Of a DNA stretch of 64,000 nt, positions 50,174 through 59,843 are shown in pieces (within the stretch, counting starts at the first letter, position 1; every line of letters starts with the position of its first letter). The position numbers were made by a program, and so were the translations under genes. This DNA comes from JBMNMU01 sp050953505 (GTDB lineage Bacteria > Bacillota > Clostridia > Peptostreptococcales > Anaerovoracaceae), in NCBI GenBank assembly GCA_050953505.1, contig JBMNMU010000001.1, positions 620,001 through 684,000 of the forward strand, in the 5' to 3' direction. The notes under the pieces are model-generated. The model was given only the letters and a program-made list of their open reading frames with translations, had not been told where the DNA came from and made no database searches.

Positions 50174-51592
50174 ATGACAAATAGAGAATGGAAATGTGTT
50201 GGTGGGGGAAATTGCAGTGCATGTGGTAGATGTAACAGAGGTCAGATGACTACTAGAAAGGCAAAGTTGACCTATCTGCCGGAGGATTTTTTACCGGATC
50301 TTGAGCTAAAGGAAGGTCCTCCTCGTTGCGGGTTGGCCATTGATATAGGAACTACCACCGTTGTTGGGATGCTATGGGACTTAAATACCAATGAAATGAT
50401 TGATGTTATTGCAAAAACAAATCCCCAGAGTATCCATGGCGCTGATGTAATATCACGTATTACTTTTAGCAGTAAAAGTTCGGACAACCTGCGCAAAATG
50501 AAGGAGCTAATCCGAGACACTATTAACGAGATGATTAAGGAATTTACTGATAAGTATCAGTTTGACCCAAACATTATTATAAGAGCTGCTGTGGTTGGTA
50601 ACACAACTATGGGCCATTTATTTTTAGGGATAGACCCATCTTCTTTGGCAAGAGCACCATTTCACCCAGCCTATGAAGGTATGGTGCAAAGAACTGCTGA
50701 GGATATGGGATTTCATATGAATCCTCAGGCTGAAGTTTATTTATTACCTAATATAGCCGGTCATGTTGGCTCTGACATGGTAGGGGTACTTCTCGCTTCT
50801 CGTCTTAAGAGACTACCAGGCCTCCGTCTAGCCGTAGATATAGGTACCAATGGAGAAATGGTCCTTTCAAACAATGGGAAGATGCTTGCTTGTTCTACAG
50901 CGGCAGGACCTGCTTTTGAAGGGGCTAGCATACACCATGGCATGCGGGCTTCAACGGGATCTATAGAAGGAGTAAAAATGGGTCCTGATGATATTGAAAT
51001 CAAAGTCATAGATAATGCTGAGCCTATTGGAATTTGCGGATCAGGCCTGATAGATGCAGTTGCTGTTATGTCAAAGTATAAAATCATCAATTTCAGAGGG
51101 AATATTATCAGTCGTGAGGATGGCATTGCTGCAGGCTTCTCCAAAAAAATCACCGATAGAATTCGTAAAAATGGCAAGACAAATGAGTTTGTTTTGGCTT
51201 GGAAGGACGGGGAGGGTGAAGACATCGTACTTACCCAAAAAGACATACGAGAGGTACAACTTGCTAAGGGAGCTATCCTCGCAGGGATTGAGATTCTCAT
51301 GGAAAATATGGGTGTTGATAACACAATGCTGGATGAAATCATTCTGGCAGGAGCCTTTGGAAATTATATAAATAAGGGAAGTGCTGTACAAATCGGGCTT
51401 CTCCCCCAAGTAAGTGAAGATAAGATTAACAATATCGGCAATGCAGCCGGAGCAGGCGCTTGTATGGCGCTACTATCAAAAAAAGAATTGCTAGAGGCGG
51501 AGCTTCAGTCTCAGGAAACCCAGCACGTGGAGCTAGCTGACCACCCTAGATTTGAAAGTGTGTATTCAAAAGCCATGTATTTTTCAAGATAA
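50174..51592 (+). CDS. ASKHA ATPase, DUF4445/RACo-like, lacking the ferredoxin domain
   Basis: The 472-residue protein corresponds to the ASKHA part of reductive activators of corrinoid proteins: GLAIDIGTTTVVGMLWDLNT near residue 53, VVGNTTMGHLFLG near 142, LRLAVDIGTNGEMVLSNNGK near 217, ACSTAAGPAFEGASIHHGM, and EIILAGAFGNYINKGSAVQIG near 392. RACo proteins carry an N-terminal 2Fe-2S ferredoxin; here it is replaced by about 45 residues with a cysteine cluster, CVGGGNCSACGRC (C-x5-C-x2-C-x2-C). It may hold a different iron-sulfur cluster. No corrinoid methyltransferase is near, though cobO lies 2.5 kb on. The stop codon abuts the stop of the convergent phosphoesterase gene. Confidence 0.82.
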   Translation: MTNREWKCVGGGNCSACGRCNRGQMTTRKAKLTYLPEDFLPDLELKEGPPRCGLAIDIGTTTVVGMLWDLNTNEMIDVIAKTNPQSIHGADVISRITFSSKSSDNLRKMKELIRDTINEMIKEFTDKYQFDPNIIIRAAVVGNTTMGHLFLGIDPSSLARAPFHPAYEGMVQRTAEDMGFHMNPQAEVYLLPNIAGHVGSDMVGVLLASRLKRLPGLRLAVDIGTNGEMVLSNNGKMLACSTAAGPAFEGASIHHGMRASTGSIEGVKMGPDDIEIKVIDNAEPIGICGSGLIDAVAVMSKYKIINFRGNIISREDGIAAGFSKKITDRIRKNGKTNEFVLAWKDGEGEDIVLTQKDIREVQLAKGAILAGIEILMENMGVDNTMLDEIILAGAFGNYINKGSAVQIGLLPQVSEDKINNIGNAAGAGACMALLSKKELLEAELQSQETQHVELADHPRFESVYSKAMYFSR

Positions 51593-52429
51593 TTACATGA
51601 CTGTGATTACAGTTAGCTCTGGTGGGGACAGAAAACGCAATGGGAGTTGCGTCATACCTACACCTCGATTCACATAAAGCGTGGCCTTTCGATGGTTATC
51701 CAATTCGTAAAGGCCTTTTATATATTTTTTTCCATAGGGAGGGAGGATTTTATCGTCAAAAAAATTCAAACCTACCTGCCGACCATGGGTATGTGCAGAT
51801 ATAATTAGGTCCCCATTATATTCCAGAATTTGATCTGCTACATCTGGGGCGTGGGTAAGAATGATATTGAAATAATCTGGCCTGGCCCAGCTGGCAATCT
51901 TCGGATTCCCGTATCCGATGATGACGTCATCTATCCCTATGATAGACATGCCTAGCTCATCTAAAGGGAAATATTCATTTTGTAAAATGGTAAAGCCACC
52001 AGCCTCCATGATATTTTCATATTCATGCTCTGCTCCTCCCCCATAGTCATGGTTTCCGAAAATTGCAAATTTCCCGAGGGGAGCCTTTATTTTAGAAAGC
52101 TCTTCGGATATTTTGGCCACATCCTCTTGATATTCATCATAATGGTCAATTAGATCTCCTGCAAAAATCACAATATCAGGATTTATCTCTTCTAGCTTAT
52201 TCTGTACCTTAGTGAAATCCTCTATGGTATAAAAATCCCCAAAATGGGTATCTGCAAAAACTGCAATGGTTAAGCCTTGAGATTCCTCATAAAGGTACCC
52301 GGAGTGTATTGTAATTTCACTTACCTTAAGCATTTGGGGTTCAATATATCTGGCATAAATAAAGACCAGTCCAGAGACAATAACAAGAAAGATAATAAAA
52401 CGGAAAAGATTTATAATAAATTTGAACAT
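51593..52429 (-). CDS. Membrane-anchored metallophosphoesterase (YkuE-like)
   Basis: The 278-residue protein has an N-terminal membrane span (FIINLFRFIIFLVIVSGLVF) and then a calcineurin-like domain: IAVFADTHFGDFYT near residue 54, VIFAGDLIDHYDEYQED near 85, AIFGNHDYGGGAEHE near 122, ILTHAPDVADQI near 190, and IISAHTHGRQVGLNFF near 210. All five metal motifs are present. Relatives act on cell-surface phospholipid or UDP-sugar substrates; the substrate here is unknown. GAGGTATTT precedes the ATG. It is convergent with the RACo-like gene with no base between the two stop codons. Confidence 0.9.
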   Translation of the reverse strand: MFKFIINLFRFIIFLVIVSGLVFIYARYIEPQMLKVSEITIHSGYLYEESQGLTIAVFADTHFGDFYTIEDFTKVQNKLEEINPDIVIFAGDLIDHYDEYQEDVAKISEELSKIKAPLGKFAIFGNHDYGGGAEHEYENIMEAGGFTILQNEYFPLDELGMSIIGIDDVIIGYGNPKIASWARPDYFNIILTHAPDVADQILEYNGDLIISAHTHGRQVGLNFFDDKILPPYGKKYIKGLYELDNHRKATLYVNRGVGMTQLPLRFLSPPELTVITVM

Positions 52430-52566
52430 AAATACCTCTAAATTTTATTTTAATGTTTTATAAAAAGTATACCAAGTAGGCCTTTAAATAGCAAAAGGAT
52501 TTTTCATATGGTATAATTAGGATTTAGTGATAATCGACTTATGGTAGATATTATGTATTGATATAG

Positions 52567-53928
52567 ATGGAGATGCTTATTGTGCCCAAGAAAACGAACA
52601 AAAAACAGGATAAAATTACTATTCTCGGCGGTGGCGCATCAGGAATGATGGCGGCTATTTCAGCTGCCAGGGTGGCTGGAGGTAGCGCTGTTAGGATTGT
52701 TGAAAAAAATGATAAGCTAGGTCGTAAGATCCTTGCTACTGGAAATGGGCGGTGTAACTTTACCAATAGACTTTGCACCCCAGCAGATCTACTCTCATCT
52801 CTTTCCGAGATTGATTTGGCCATGTCCGTATTAGAAGGGTTTGGAGTAGAAGAAACATTAGATTTTTTCGAAAGCATAGGAATCTTTTGGAGAGAAGAAA
52901 GTGAGGGGAGAATTTACCCTTATTCCGAGCAGGCTAGCGCCCTGCAGGAGGCTTTGCTTGCAGAGGTTCATGCCTTAGGAGTGGAAATTTACAATGAGGC
53001 ATCGGTGACTCATGTGAGTCCCTTGACCTATACTGAAGAATTGAAACCAAAAGCAATAGTAAATGAGGAAATTCAAAGAATAGATGGATTTGAAATAATA
53101 TTAGAGGATGGAAGAAAAATATTTGCATCAAAGCTGATTCTTGCAACAGGCGGAAGGGCCGGTAGTCAATACGGCTCAACAGGAGATGGCTATAAAATCG
53201 CGCAGAGCTTAGGACATAGTGTTATCAAGCCAATCCCTGCATTAGTTCAGCTCACAGTACAGGGTAAAGTATTTCAACAGCTAAAGGGAGTCCGTGCAAA
53301 AGGTAAGGCGACTTTACTGGATCAAAAGGGAAAAGAAATTGCGCAGGACCAAGGGGAAATACAGTTTACCGAAGGTGGGCTTTCCGGCATATGCATTTTT
53401 AATCTGAGCAGATTTTTAAGAACTTATGAAAATAAGCCCGTTAGTGAGCTTGGATATTCGGCGAAGCTAGATCTGATACCGGATTTGGAGGAGGAAGCTT
53501 TAGTTGCCAAACTATTTAAGCGAAGGGAGGCTCTTCAACATCGAAAAAAAGAAGAGTTCTTATATGGAATTGTAAATAAAAAATTGGCTCCAGTCATTCT
53601 ACAAATTGCAAGGGTGAATCCTACACAACATATAGCAAACATGTCAGAGGCTGAAAACAAGAGGCTAGCAGCTTTATTGAAATCTTGGATTATACCTATA
53701 TCAGGAACGAAAGGTTGGCGAGAGGCTCAGGTCACCAGTGGTGGTGTTAATACCGCTGAAATTCATCGAGGCACCATGGAATCAAAGATTACACATGGAC
53801 TTTATTTAGCCGGAGAAATCATAGATATAGACGGAAAATGTGGCGGCTACAATCTGCAGTGGGCGTGGACCTCAGGCTATACGGCGGGGAAATGTGCTGC
53901 AGAGGCATATTCCATTAGATCATATTAA
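52567..53928 (+). CDS. HI0933-family flavoprotein (BaiN/YhiN-like)
   Basis: It has 453 residues (448 if the GTG at 52582 is used, which has TGGAGATG about 8 nt upstream). FAD-binding starts at ITILGGGASGMMAAISAARV near residue 18, then VRIVEKNDKLGRKILATGNG and RCNFTNR, the HI0933 signature. KLILATGGRAGSQYGSTGDG near 190 and the C-terminal HGLYLAGEIIDIDGKCGGYN with LQWAWTSGYTAGK complete the fold. Family members are NAD(P)/FAD oxidoreductases; some reduce bile-acid intermediates, but the substrate here is unknown. It precedes cobO by about 70 bp in the same direction. Confidence 0.9.
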   Translation: MEMLIVPKKTNKKQDKITILGGGASGMMAAISAARVAGGSAVRIVEKNDKLGRKILATGNGRCNFTNRLCTPADLLSSLSEIDLAMSVLEGFGVEETLDFFESIGIFWREESEGRIYPYSEQASALQEALLAEVHALGVEIYNEASVTHVSPLTYTEELKPKAIVNEEIQRIDGFEIILEDGRKIFASKLILATGGRAGSQYGSTGDGYKIAQSLGHSVIKPIPALVQLTVQGKVFQQLKGVRAKGKATLLDQKGKEIAQDQGEIQFTEGGLSGICIFNLSRFLRTYENKPVSELGYSAKLDLIPDLEEEALVAKLFKRREALQHRKKEEFLYGIVNKKLAPVILQIARVNPTQHIANMSEAENKRLAALLKSWIIPISGTKGWREAQVTSGGVNTAEIHRGTMESKITHGLYLAGEIIDIDGKCGGYNLQWAWTSGYTAGKCAAEAYSIRSY

Positions 53929-54000
53929 AAAAAGTTATGGTACAGTGACAAGAATTATATGCAGAAACATTGCAATAGATTAAAAAAGGAGATATTTATT

Positions 54001-54519
54001 ATGTACGAAAAGGGATTTATTCAAGTATATACTGGAAATGGAAAAGGAAAAACAACTGCTGCTTTAGGAATTTCTCTCAGGGCGGTCTGTGGAGGAAACA
54101 AGGTGTTTTTTGGGCAATTTTTGAAGGGGCAGAAATATTGTGAATTGAAGGCGCCGAATTTCTTACCCGGACTTACTATGGAACAATTTGGCGGAGTTCA
54201 CTTTGTAGACGGAAAGCCTACAGAAAAAGATTATGAAGACGCGGCAAAAGGGCTGGAAAGAATGAAAGAAGTATTATTATCTGGGGAATATGATATGGTT
54301 GTTTTTGATGAAATAAATACAGCCATGTTTTTTAAATTACTTCCTGTGGAAGAAGTTTTAGCTGTATTGGATTTAAAGCCGGAAAATACGGAGGTTATCT
54401 TAACAGGACGTTATGCCCCTGAGGAAATCATTAACAGGGCTAATTTAGTTACGGAAATGAAAGAGATCAAACACTATTATAATGAAGGAGTAGAATCCAG
54501 AGTAGGTATTGAGAATTAG
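54001..54519 (+). CDS. cobO: Cob(I)alamin adenosyltransferase
   Basis: It transfers the adenosyl group of ATP to reduced cobalamin or its precursors. It has 172 residues of the CobA/CobO/BtuR type: MYEKGFIQVYTGNGKGKTTA at the N terminus (P-loop GNGKGKTTAA), FFGQFLKGQKYCELKAPNFL, and YDMVVFDEINTAMFFKLLPV near 100. ILTGRYAPEEIINRANLVTE ends the fold. The frame is open from 53959, but AAAGGAGAT lies about 9 nt before ATG 54001. It is followed with a 10-bp gap by a secreted glycosidase gene. Cobalamin links it loosely to the RACo-like ATPase nearby. Confidence 0.94.
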   Translation: MYEKGFIQVYTGNGKGKTTAALGISLRAVCGGNKVFFGQFLKGQKYCELKAPNFLPGLTMEQFGGVHFVDGKPTEKDYEDAAKGLERMKEVLLSGEYDMVVFDEINTAMFFKLLPVEEVLAVLDLKPENTEVILTGRYAPEEIINRANLVTEMKEIKHYYNEGVESRVGIEN

Positions 54520-54532
54520 TGGGAGGAATAAA

Positions 54533-56128
54533 TTGAAGAGCAAAATAGTAGCTAGCTTATTTGGATTAATACTTATCGTAAGTATTTTGTCTTACTCTTA
54601 TAGCACAGACATTACAGATTATAGTGGAAATGGAAATAACGGAAATCAAGTGAGGGAAACCAATCAGTTTATTATAGCAGATGGAGGTGCATACCAGAAG
54701 TTTACCAACTTAGTAGATGGATATTCTATTTCTGTGGACAAGGGAGCAGTGGTTGATATGTCCATGTCCGAGGTGTGCACAGTTCTTGAAACTCAGGATA
54801 AAAGAATTGAAATTTATAAGCAGCCTATAACTGGAAATGTTAGCAGACAAAGCTACATAAATTATTCCAATGGGTTTCTTGATAACCGGATAGATCATAA
54901 AAATATAAACAAATCAACCAAAACCATCAGGGGAATCAATGTGACCATTACAGAGTGGAGCAGGGACAAGCTGGCTAGAGTGGAAAATGACAAAAACCAC
55001 TATGCAAGCATTGAGATTCCAGTAGGTGGCTACGTGTATTCCATATTTGTAAAATCAAGCCAGCCGTTAAACCATACGGGAGGTTATCAGTATCTAATCA
55101 ATAGCTTTGAGACCTTTACACCCACGGAAAGGGCCTATATGCGAAAAGCAAAGCCTTTAGATGTAGATACAAGAGGATGGAACGCAGAGACCCGTCAATT
55201 ATATTTGGAATACTTCAGCGGAGATAGCTCTTTGCAGTGGGGAATTTTTGAACCTGCAGCGCCGGATAGCTTCCACCAGCTTGCTGTTATAGAGGAAGCG
55301 GTGGACTTTACCTTTCCATTTTTGTTAAGCTACACTCATTTTACTGATAGAGATCATCATCCCGCATTAAAGCAAAGACTTGAGAATGCCTATAATCAAA
55401 ATCGTGTATTAGAATTGACCCTGCAAACTCCTTGGACCTCCGACGGTAGCGGTAATATGGTTTACCAGGTACTCAATGGAAAATATGATACCTTTTTGAA
55501 AAATTATGCCACAACCGTTGCTGAGTTTGGTCATCCAGTACTTTTTAGACTAGGTAATGAGATGAATGGGGACTGGTGTCCTTATTCCAGCTACAATACC
55601 TCTAAGGATACCATGATCTTTAAGGAATTTTATTGGTATGTTTACGACATTTTTGAAAAGGCCGGTGCTAATAATGTGATTTGGGTGTGGAACCCAAATG
55701 GAACGTCTTTCCCTAACTTTAAATGGAATGATGCCAACATGTACTATCCCGGGGATGAATATGTAGACGTAATTGGACTGACTGCTTATAATACAGGCAC
55801 CTATTATCCCGGAGAAACCTGGACAGAATTTCACGATTTATACGATTCTCTCTATGAGGAATATAATAGGCTATACGATAAGCCTATGATGATTACAGAG
55901 TTTGCATCGAGCAGCGTAGGAGGGGACAAGGCCCAGTGGATACGAAATATGTTTTCTCATATAGGAAAATATGAGAACATAAAAATAGCCATTTGGTGGG
56001 ACGGAAGCGACCGAGATGCAGCAGGAAATATCGCGAGACCTTATTTTATTGATGAGTTTCCAGAAATCCTAGAGATTTTTAGAGAGTATCTCAACAAAAA
56101 ACCTTGGTATGTAGATGTGTATGGCTGA
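54533..56128 (+). CDS. Secreted GH26-like glycoside hydrolase
   Basis: The 531-residue protein starts at a TTG with GGGAGG 7 nt upstream. An N-terminal signal or anchor segment (IVASLFGLILIVSILSYSYS) is followed by a region with no clear family (about 30-220), then a (beta/alpha)8 domain like GH26 mannanases. HPVLFRLGNEMNGDWCPYSS near residue 335 holds the acid/base glutamate and KPMMITEFASSSVGG near 453 the nucleophile; VIWVWNPNGTSFP and AIWWDGSDRD line the site. A beta-mannan or related glucan target is inferred. It follows cobO after 13 bp, with no functional tie seen. A strong terminator at 56177 follows. Confidence 0.87.
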   Translation: MKSKIVASLFGLILIVSILSYSYSTDITDYSGNGNNGNQVRETNQFIIADGGAYQKFTNLVDGYSISVDKGAVVDMSMSEVCTVLETQDKRIEIYKQPITGNVSRQSYINYSNGFLDNRIDHKNINKSTKTIRGINVTITEWSRDKLARVENDKNHYASIEIPVGGYVYSIFVKSSQPLNHTGGYQYLINSFETFTPTERAYMRKAKPLDVDTRGWNAETRQLYLEYFSGDSSLQWGIFEPAAPDSFHQLAVIEEAVDFTFPFLLSYTHFTDRDHHPALKQRLENAYNQNRVLELTLQTPWTSDGSGNMVYQVLNGKYDTFLKNYATTVAEFGHPVLFRLGNEMNGDWCPYSSYNTSKDTMIFKEFYWYVYDIFEKAGANNVIWVWNPNGTSFPNFKWNDANMYYPGDEYVDVIGLTAYNTGTYYPGETWTEFHDLYDSLYEEYNRLYDKPMMITEFASSSVGGDKAQWIRNMFSHIGKYENIKIAIWWDGSDRDAAGNIARPYFIDEFPEILEIFREYLNKKPWYVDVYG

Positions 56129-56176
56129 GGTTGGTAGGAATAGTACTTGATAAAGAATGGTAAAATGATCAGATTA

Positions 56177-56213
56177 ATGGGATGGCGCAAAGTTATACTT
56201 TGAGCCATCCCAT
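56177..56213. terminator. Bidirectional terminator between the glycosidase and gpmI
   Basis: ATGGGATGGC-G-CAAAGT pairs with ACTTTG-A-GCCATCCCAT around a 3-base loop, giving 16 pairs. It lies between two convergent stop codons, with a T-rich tract on the plus side. Confidence 0.85.
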
Positions 56214-56223
56214 TTCCTTTGAT

Positions 56224-57777
56224 TTATTTTTTTATGATAAGACTTTCGCCGGTCATTTCTGACGGCTTTTTTAATCCCATAATATCCAGCATGGTAGGGG
56301 CTACATCTGCCAGTGTGCCTCCTTCTCTTAGTGTCACGGGCTGGTTGCAAATGGCCAAAAATGGTACCGGGTTCAGAGAATGTGCAGTCCATTGATTGCC
56401 ATTCTCATCCAGCATGCAGTCTGCGTTGCCGTGGTCAGCAGTTATGAAAAGCTGCCCGCCTATAGATTGCACCGCAGATACAACTTGAGGAATACATTTG
56501 TCTAAGGCTTCAATAGCCTTTATCGTTGCTTCCATATTACCTGTATGACCAACCATGTCCGGATTGGCATAATTCAATATAATCACATCATATTTATTTG
56601 ATAAAATTTGCTCTATGACTCTTTTCGTTACCGTATACGCGCTCATTTCAGGCTGCAAATCATAGGTTGCCACCTTTGGAGAAGGAACTAAAATGCGGTC
56701 TTCTCCGTTGTTTGGAGCTTCAATACCACCGTTGAAGAAAAAGGTCACGTGGGCATACTTTTCTGTTTCAGCAATTCGCAGCTGCTGCAGCTGATGGGAA
56801 GAGAGATATTCTCCCAAGGTATTCTTTAAGGATTGAGGAGGGAATGCGATTTCTACATTAGGCATTTCTGCATCATATTGAGTCATGCATACATAATGTA
56901 GGTTGGAAATCTCCTTTTTTCTCTCAAAACCATCAAAACTGTTATCTACAAAGGCTCTGGTAATTTCTCTGGCCCTGTCAGGTCTAAAATTAAATAGGAT
57001 AATTGAATCATTGTTATGAATCGTTGTAATTTCACCATCCCTGCCCTTGATTAGTGTTGGCAGAACAAATTCGTCATTAACCCCGTTTATATATGACTTT
57101 AATATGGCTTCTCGTGCACTGTCACGAATAACTCCTTCTCCTAAAGTCATGGCATCATAGCATTGCTGTACTCTTTCCCAGCGCCTGTCTCTATCCATGG
57201 CGTAATATCTACCCGAAATTAGCGCAATCTCACCTATTCCAGCTTTAGCTAAATAAGCTTCCAGCTGTTCCAAGTAGTCCACTGCGCTTTGAGGCGGTAC
57301 ATCTCTACCGTCTAGGAAACAATGAATATAGAGCTTTGTCACACCTCTTTCTTTTGCCAAATCAATAAGAGCAAAAAGGTGGTTCATATGGCTATGCACA
57401 CCACCATCTGACAATAAGCCCATTAGGTGTAAAGAAGAATCGTTTTGTAAACAATGATCCATAGCATTATTGAGAGCAGTGTTTTCGAAAAAATTATCAT
57501 CCTCAATACTCTTGGAAATTCTAGTTAGCTCCTGGTATACGATTCTACCTGCCCCAATATTTAAATGCCCAACCTCTGAATTCCCCATTTGGCCTTCAGG
57601 AAGCCCTACATCCTCTCCACTAGCCCCCAGGGTGGTGTGGGGATATTGTTGAAAAAGCTTATCTATATACTGTTTATCCGCTTTTAAAATGGCATTTCCG
57701 TCAAGACTATCATTAGAACCCATGCCATATCCATCAAGTATCATTAGTAATAATAGTGGTTTGTTCTTTTTTCTCAT
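56224..57777 (-). CDS. gpmI: 2,3-bisphosphoglycerate-independent phosphoglycerate mutase
   Basis: It interconverts 3- and 2-phosphoglycerate with two manganese ions. It has 517 residues. LLLLMILDGYGMGSN at the start binds metal; the catalytic serine lies in QMGNSEVGHLNIGAGRIVYQ near residue 62; HCFLDGRDVPPQSAVDYL lies near 150. NYANPDMVGHTGNMEATIKA and FITADHGNADCMLDENG near 440 carry the remaining metal ligands. A frame from 57837 adds 20 residues, but AAAGGAGCAGAG directly precedes ATG 57777 (MRKKNKPLLLL), the usual start. It stands apart from other glycolytic genes. Confidence 0.97.
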   Translation of the reverse strand: MRKKNKPLLLLMILDGYGMGSNDSLDGNAILKADKQYIDKLFQQYPHTTLGASGEDVGLPEGQMGNSEVGHLNIGAGRIVYQELTRISKSIEDDNFFENTALNNAMDHCLQNDSSLHLMGLLSDGGVHSHMNHLFALIDLAKERGVTKLYIHCFLDGRDVPPQSAVDYLEQLEAYLAKAGIGEIALISGRYYAMDRDRRWERVQQCYDAMTLGEGVIRDSAREAILKSYINGVNDEFVLPTLIKGRDGEITTIHNNDSIILFNFRPDRAREITRAFVDNSFDGFERKKEISNLHYVCMTQYDAEMPNVEIAFPPQSLKNTLGEYLSSHQLQQLRIAETEKYAHVTFFFNGGIEAPNNGEDRILVPSPKVATYDLQPEMSAYTVTKRVIEQILSNKYDVIILNYANPDMVGHTGNMEATIKAIEALDKCIPQVVSAVQSIGGQLFITADHGNADCMLDENGNQWTAHSLNPVPFLAICNQPVTLREGGTLADVAPTMLDIMGLKKPSEMTGESLIIKK

Positions 57778-57828
57778 TCTCTGCTCCTTTAATGATGATT
57801 TATAAAACATGTCATATGACATTCTGTC

Positions 57829-57925
57829 AAAACACAATAGGTGTTTTACAAGGAAGAATTATGTAATTTTCAATAATTAATTTTCAAATCTGTCCTATAA
57901 CATCCTGTCAAAATTAACAGGTGTT
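57829..57925. repeat. Double-hairpin repeat, most diverged copies
   Basis: ATTCTGTCAAAACAC-AATAG-GTGTTTT..AAGAAT, then an AT-rich second module, TCTGTCCTATAACATCCTG, and a partial second unit TCAAAATTAACAGGTGTTTTGA. The order of modules matches 5684 and 17849. It lies at the gpmI promoter side. From here to 58229 no gene is seen. Confidence 0.6.
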
Positions 57926-58093
57926 TTGATTATATATATAGCCAACTGCAAATTCTATTGGTAAGATTAGATATTTGCAGATTTTTACTAACCAATTATA
58001 ACCTATTCCCAGAAAAATATCGACTATTGAAATTTTGCCATTGCACTTATCATATAAAATCATGAAATTTAGCCTATAGCCAAAGCAAATAAT

Positions 58094-58103
58094 TTGGTAT
58101 AAT
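58094..58103 (+). promoter_or_regulatory. Extended -10 promoter of the flippase gene
   Basis: TTTGGTATAAT followed by GAATCC: TG-N-TATAAT with no clear -35, about 125 bp before the gene. The same GGTATAATGAATC string occurs upstream of the CDGSH gene at 28371. Confidence 0.4.
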
Positions 58104-58229
58104 GAATCCTTAGAGATGATAGTAATTCGATTTGGGATTTTGGGATAATTAAGACATTTAACTCATTTGACACAATAGACACTTTGAACCACTACAAGGG
58201 CCATAATTACAGGGGAGGAATATGGGACT

Positions 58230-59831
58230 ATGAGTAAAAAAACATTTTTAAGAGGAGCGGCCATATTAGGTATAGCAGGATTATTGGTACAGGTTATGGG
58301 GGCTTTCTTTAGGATCCCTCTTGGTAATATTATTGGAGACGAGGGTATGGGCTATTATCAGACGGCTTACCCTATTTATGTTTTTCTACTTGTATTTTCC
58401 ACCAATGGCGCCCCAGCAGCCATCTCGAAAATGACCTCGGAAAGGATTGCTCAGGGCAAACATTCTGAGGCTCATAGGGTATTTAAGCTTTCTTTTATTC
58501 TTATGTTTATCATTGGGATTATAGCCTTTGCTATCTTTTTCTTTGGTGCAGAAATTATTGTGAATCTTCTTAAAAACCCTGGAGCCTACTATGCAATGAT
58601 TGCCATTGCACCGGCACTACTCTTTGTCCCCATTATGGCTGTTTATAGAGGCTATTTCCAGGGGATGCAGGAAATGGAGCCAACAGCTATTTCACAGCTA
58701 GTAGAGCAAGCAATCCGTGTAATTGTAGGCTTGGGCTTAGCGATCTTCCTATTGCCTAGAGGCCTTGAGCTAGCCGCGTCTGGCGCGACCTTTGGTACAA
58801 GTATTGGGCCCATAGCGGGGGTTATCATGCTGATTATACTTTATTATAGAAAAAGAACTAAGTTAATAAAGGAAATTGAAGAGGATCCACATCAGGAGAA
58901 AGAAAAGGCGGGAAAAATCTTAGGGACACTAGCCGCCATAGCCATTCCCATTACCATAGGGGTATCCATCCTTCCTATTATGAATATCGTGGATGTAATC
59001 ATCGTAATGAGACGGCTACAGGATGTAGGATTTAGCCTTCAATCAGCCAACGCGCTCTACGGACAGCTAACAGGGATGGCGGGACCCGTTATTAACATAC
59101 CTATGGCTCTAGCGTTAAGTATAGCCTTGAGTATGGTTCCTGCAATTGCAGCCGCAAATAGTGTAAAAGATACGGAATTTTTAAATATGAATATCAAGCT
59201 AGGACTTCGTACTGCTATGATGATTGGGGTGCCTTGCGCTTTTGGTCTAATGACTTTAGCCGAACCTATTATGCTACTACTATATCCTCTTCAAGCGGAA
59301 AGCGCATCTAGTGCAGCCTCCAGTTTATTCATATTATCTATAGGAATTCTTTTTCTTACTGTGGGGCAAACAATGGCTGGGATATTACAGGGCTTAGGGA
59401 AACCATATACAGCGGTTATTGCCTTAGCCGTGGGTGTTGTGGTGAAAGCCATTGCCACTTACATTCTAGCGGGGATCCCCAGTTTAAATATCCAGGGAGC
59501 AGCTTGGGGAAGTACACTGGGTTATTTAGTGATAGGTCTAGTCAATTTTATAGCAGTAAAAAATTTAACAGGTATCAAATTTGATTACAGATTAGCTGTT
59601 GTAAAACCACTAATATCCGGCATCACAATGAGCATTTTTGTTGTTGCAGCTTTTTATATTGTAAGGCCGGCAGTTGGTGGCAGTCTGGCTACAATTATTG
59701 CAATAGCAATAGGAGCTGCAGCCTATGGTATTACGTTACTCAAAACAAAAGCTATTACAGCTGGCGAAATTAGGCTGTTGCCAAAAGGTGAGAAGCTGGA
59801 AAGATTATTGAATAAGTTAAGGCTGATTTAA
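58230..59831 (+). CDS. Polysaccharide/lipid II flippase-like protein (SpoVB/MurJ family)
   Basis: The 533-residue protein has about 14 membrane spans and no soluble domain. The N-terminal RGAAILGIAGLLVQVMGAFF with RIPLGNIIGDEGMGYYQTAY is the SpoVB/YtgP signature. Further blocks are VYRGYFQGMQEMEPTAISQL near residue 147, and PAIAAANSVKDTEFLNMNIK near 300. Family members move lipid-linked cell wall or cortex precursors across the membrane. Whether this is the vegetative MurJ-type or the sporulation SpoVB-type member cannot be told. addA follows after 12 bp, so the two may be co-transcribed. Confidence 0.9.
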   Translation: MSKKTFLRGAAILGIAGLLVQVMGAFFRIPLGNIIGDEGMGYYQTAYPIYVFLLVFSTNGAPAAISKMTSERIAQGKHSEAHRVFKLSFILMFIIGIIAFAIFFFGAEIIVNLLKNPGAYYAMIAIAPALLFVPIMAVYRGYFQGMQEMEPTAISQLVEQAIRVIVGLGLAIFLLPRGLELAASGATFGTSIGPIAGVIMLIILYYRKRTKLIKEIEEDPHQEKEKAGKILGTLAAIAIPITIGVSILPIMNIVDVIIVMRRLQDVGFSLQSANALYGQLTGMAGPVINIPMALALSIALSMVPAIAAANSVKDTEFLNMNIKLGLRTAMMIGVPCAFGLMTLAEPIMLLLYPLQAESASSAASSLFILSIGILFLTVGQTMAGILQGLGKPYTAVIALAVGVVVKAIATYILAGIPSLNIQGAAWGSTLGYLVIGLVNFIAVKNLTGIKFDYRLAVVKPLISGITMSIFVVAAFYIVRPAVGGSLATIIAIAIGAAAYGITLLKTKAITAGEIRLLPKGEKLERLLNKLRLI

Positions 59832-59843
59832 AAGGAGGACAAA

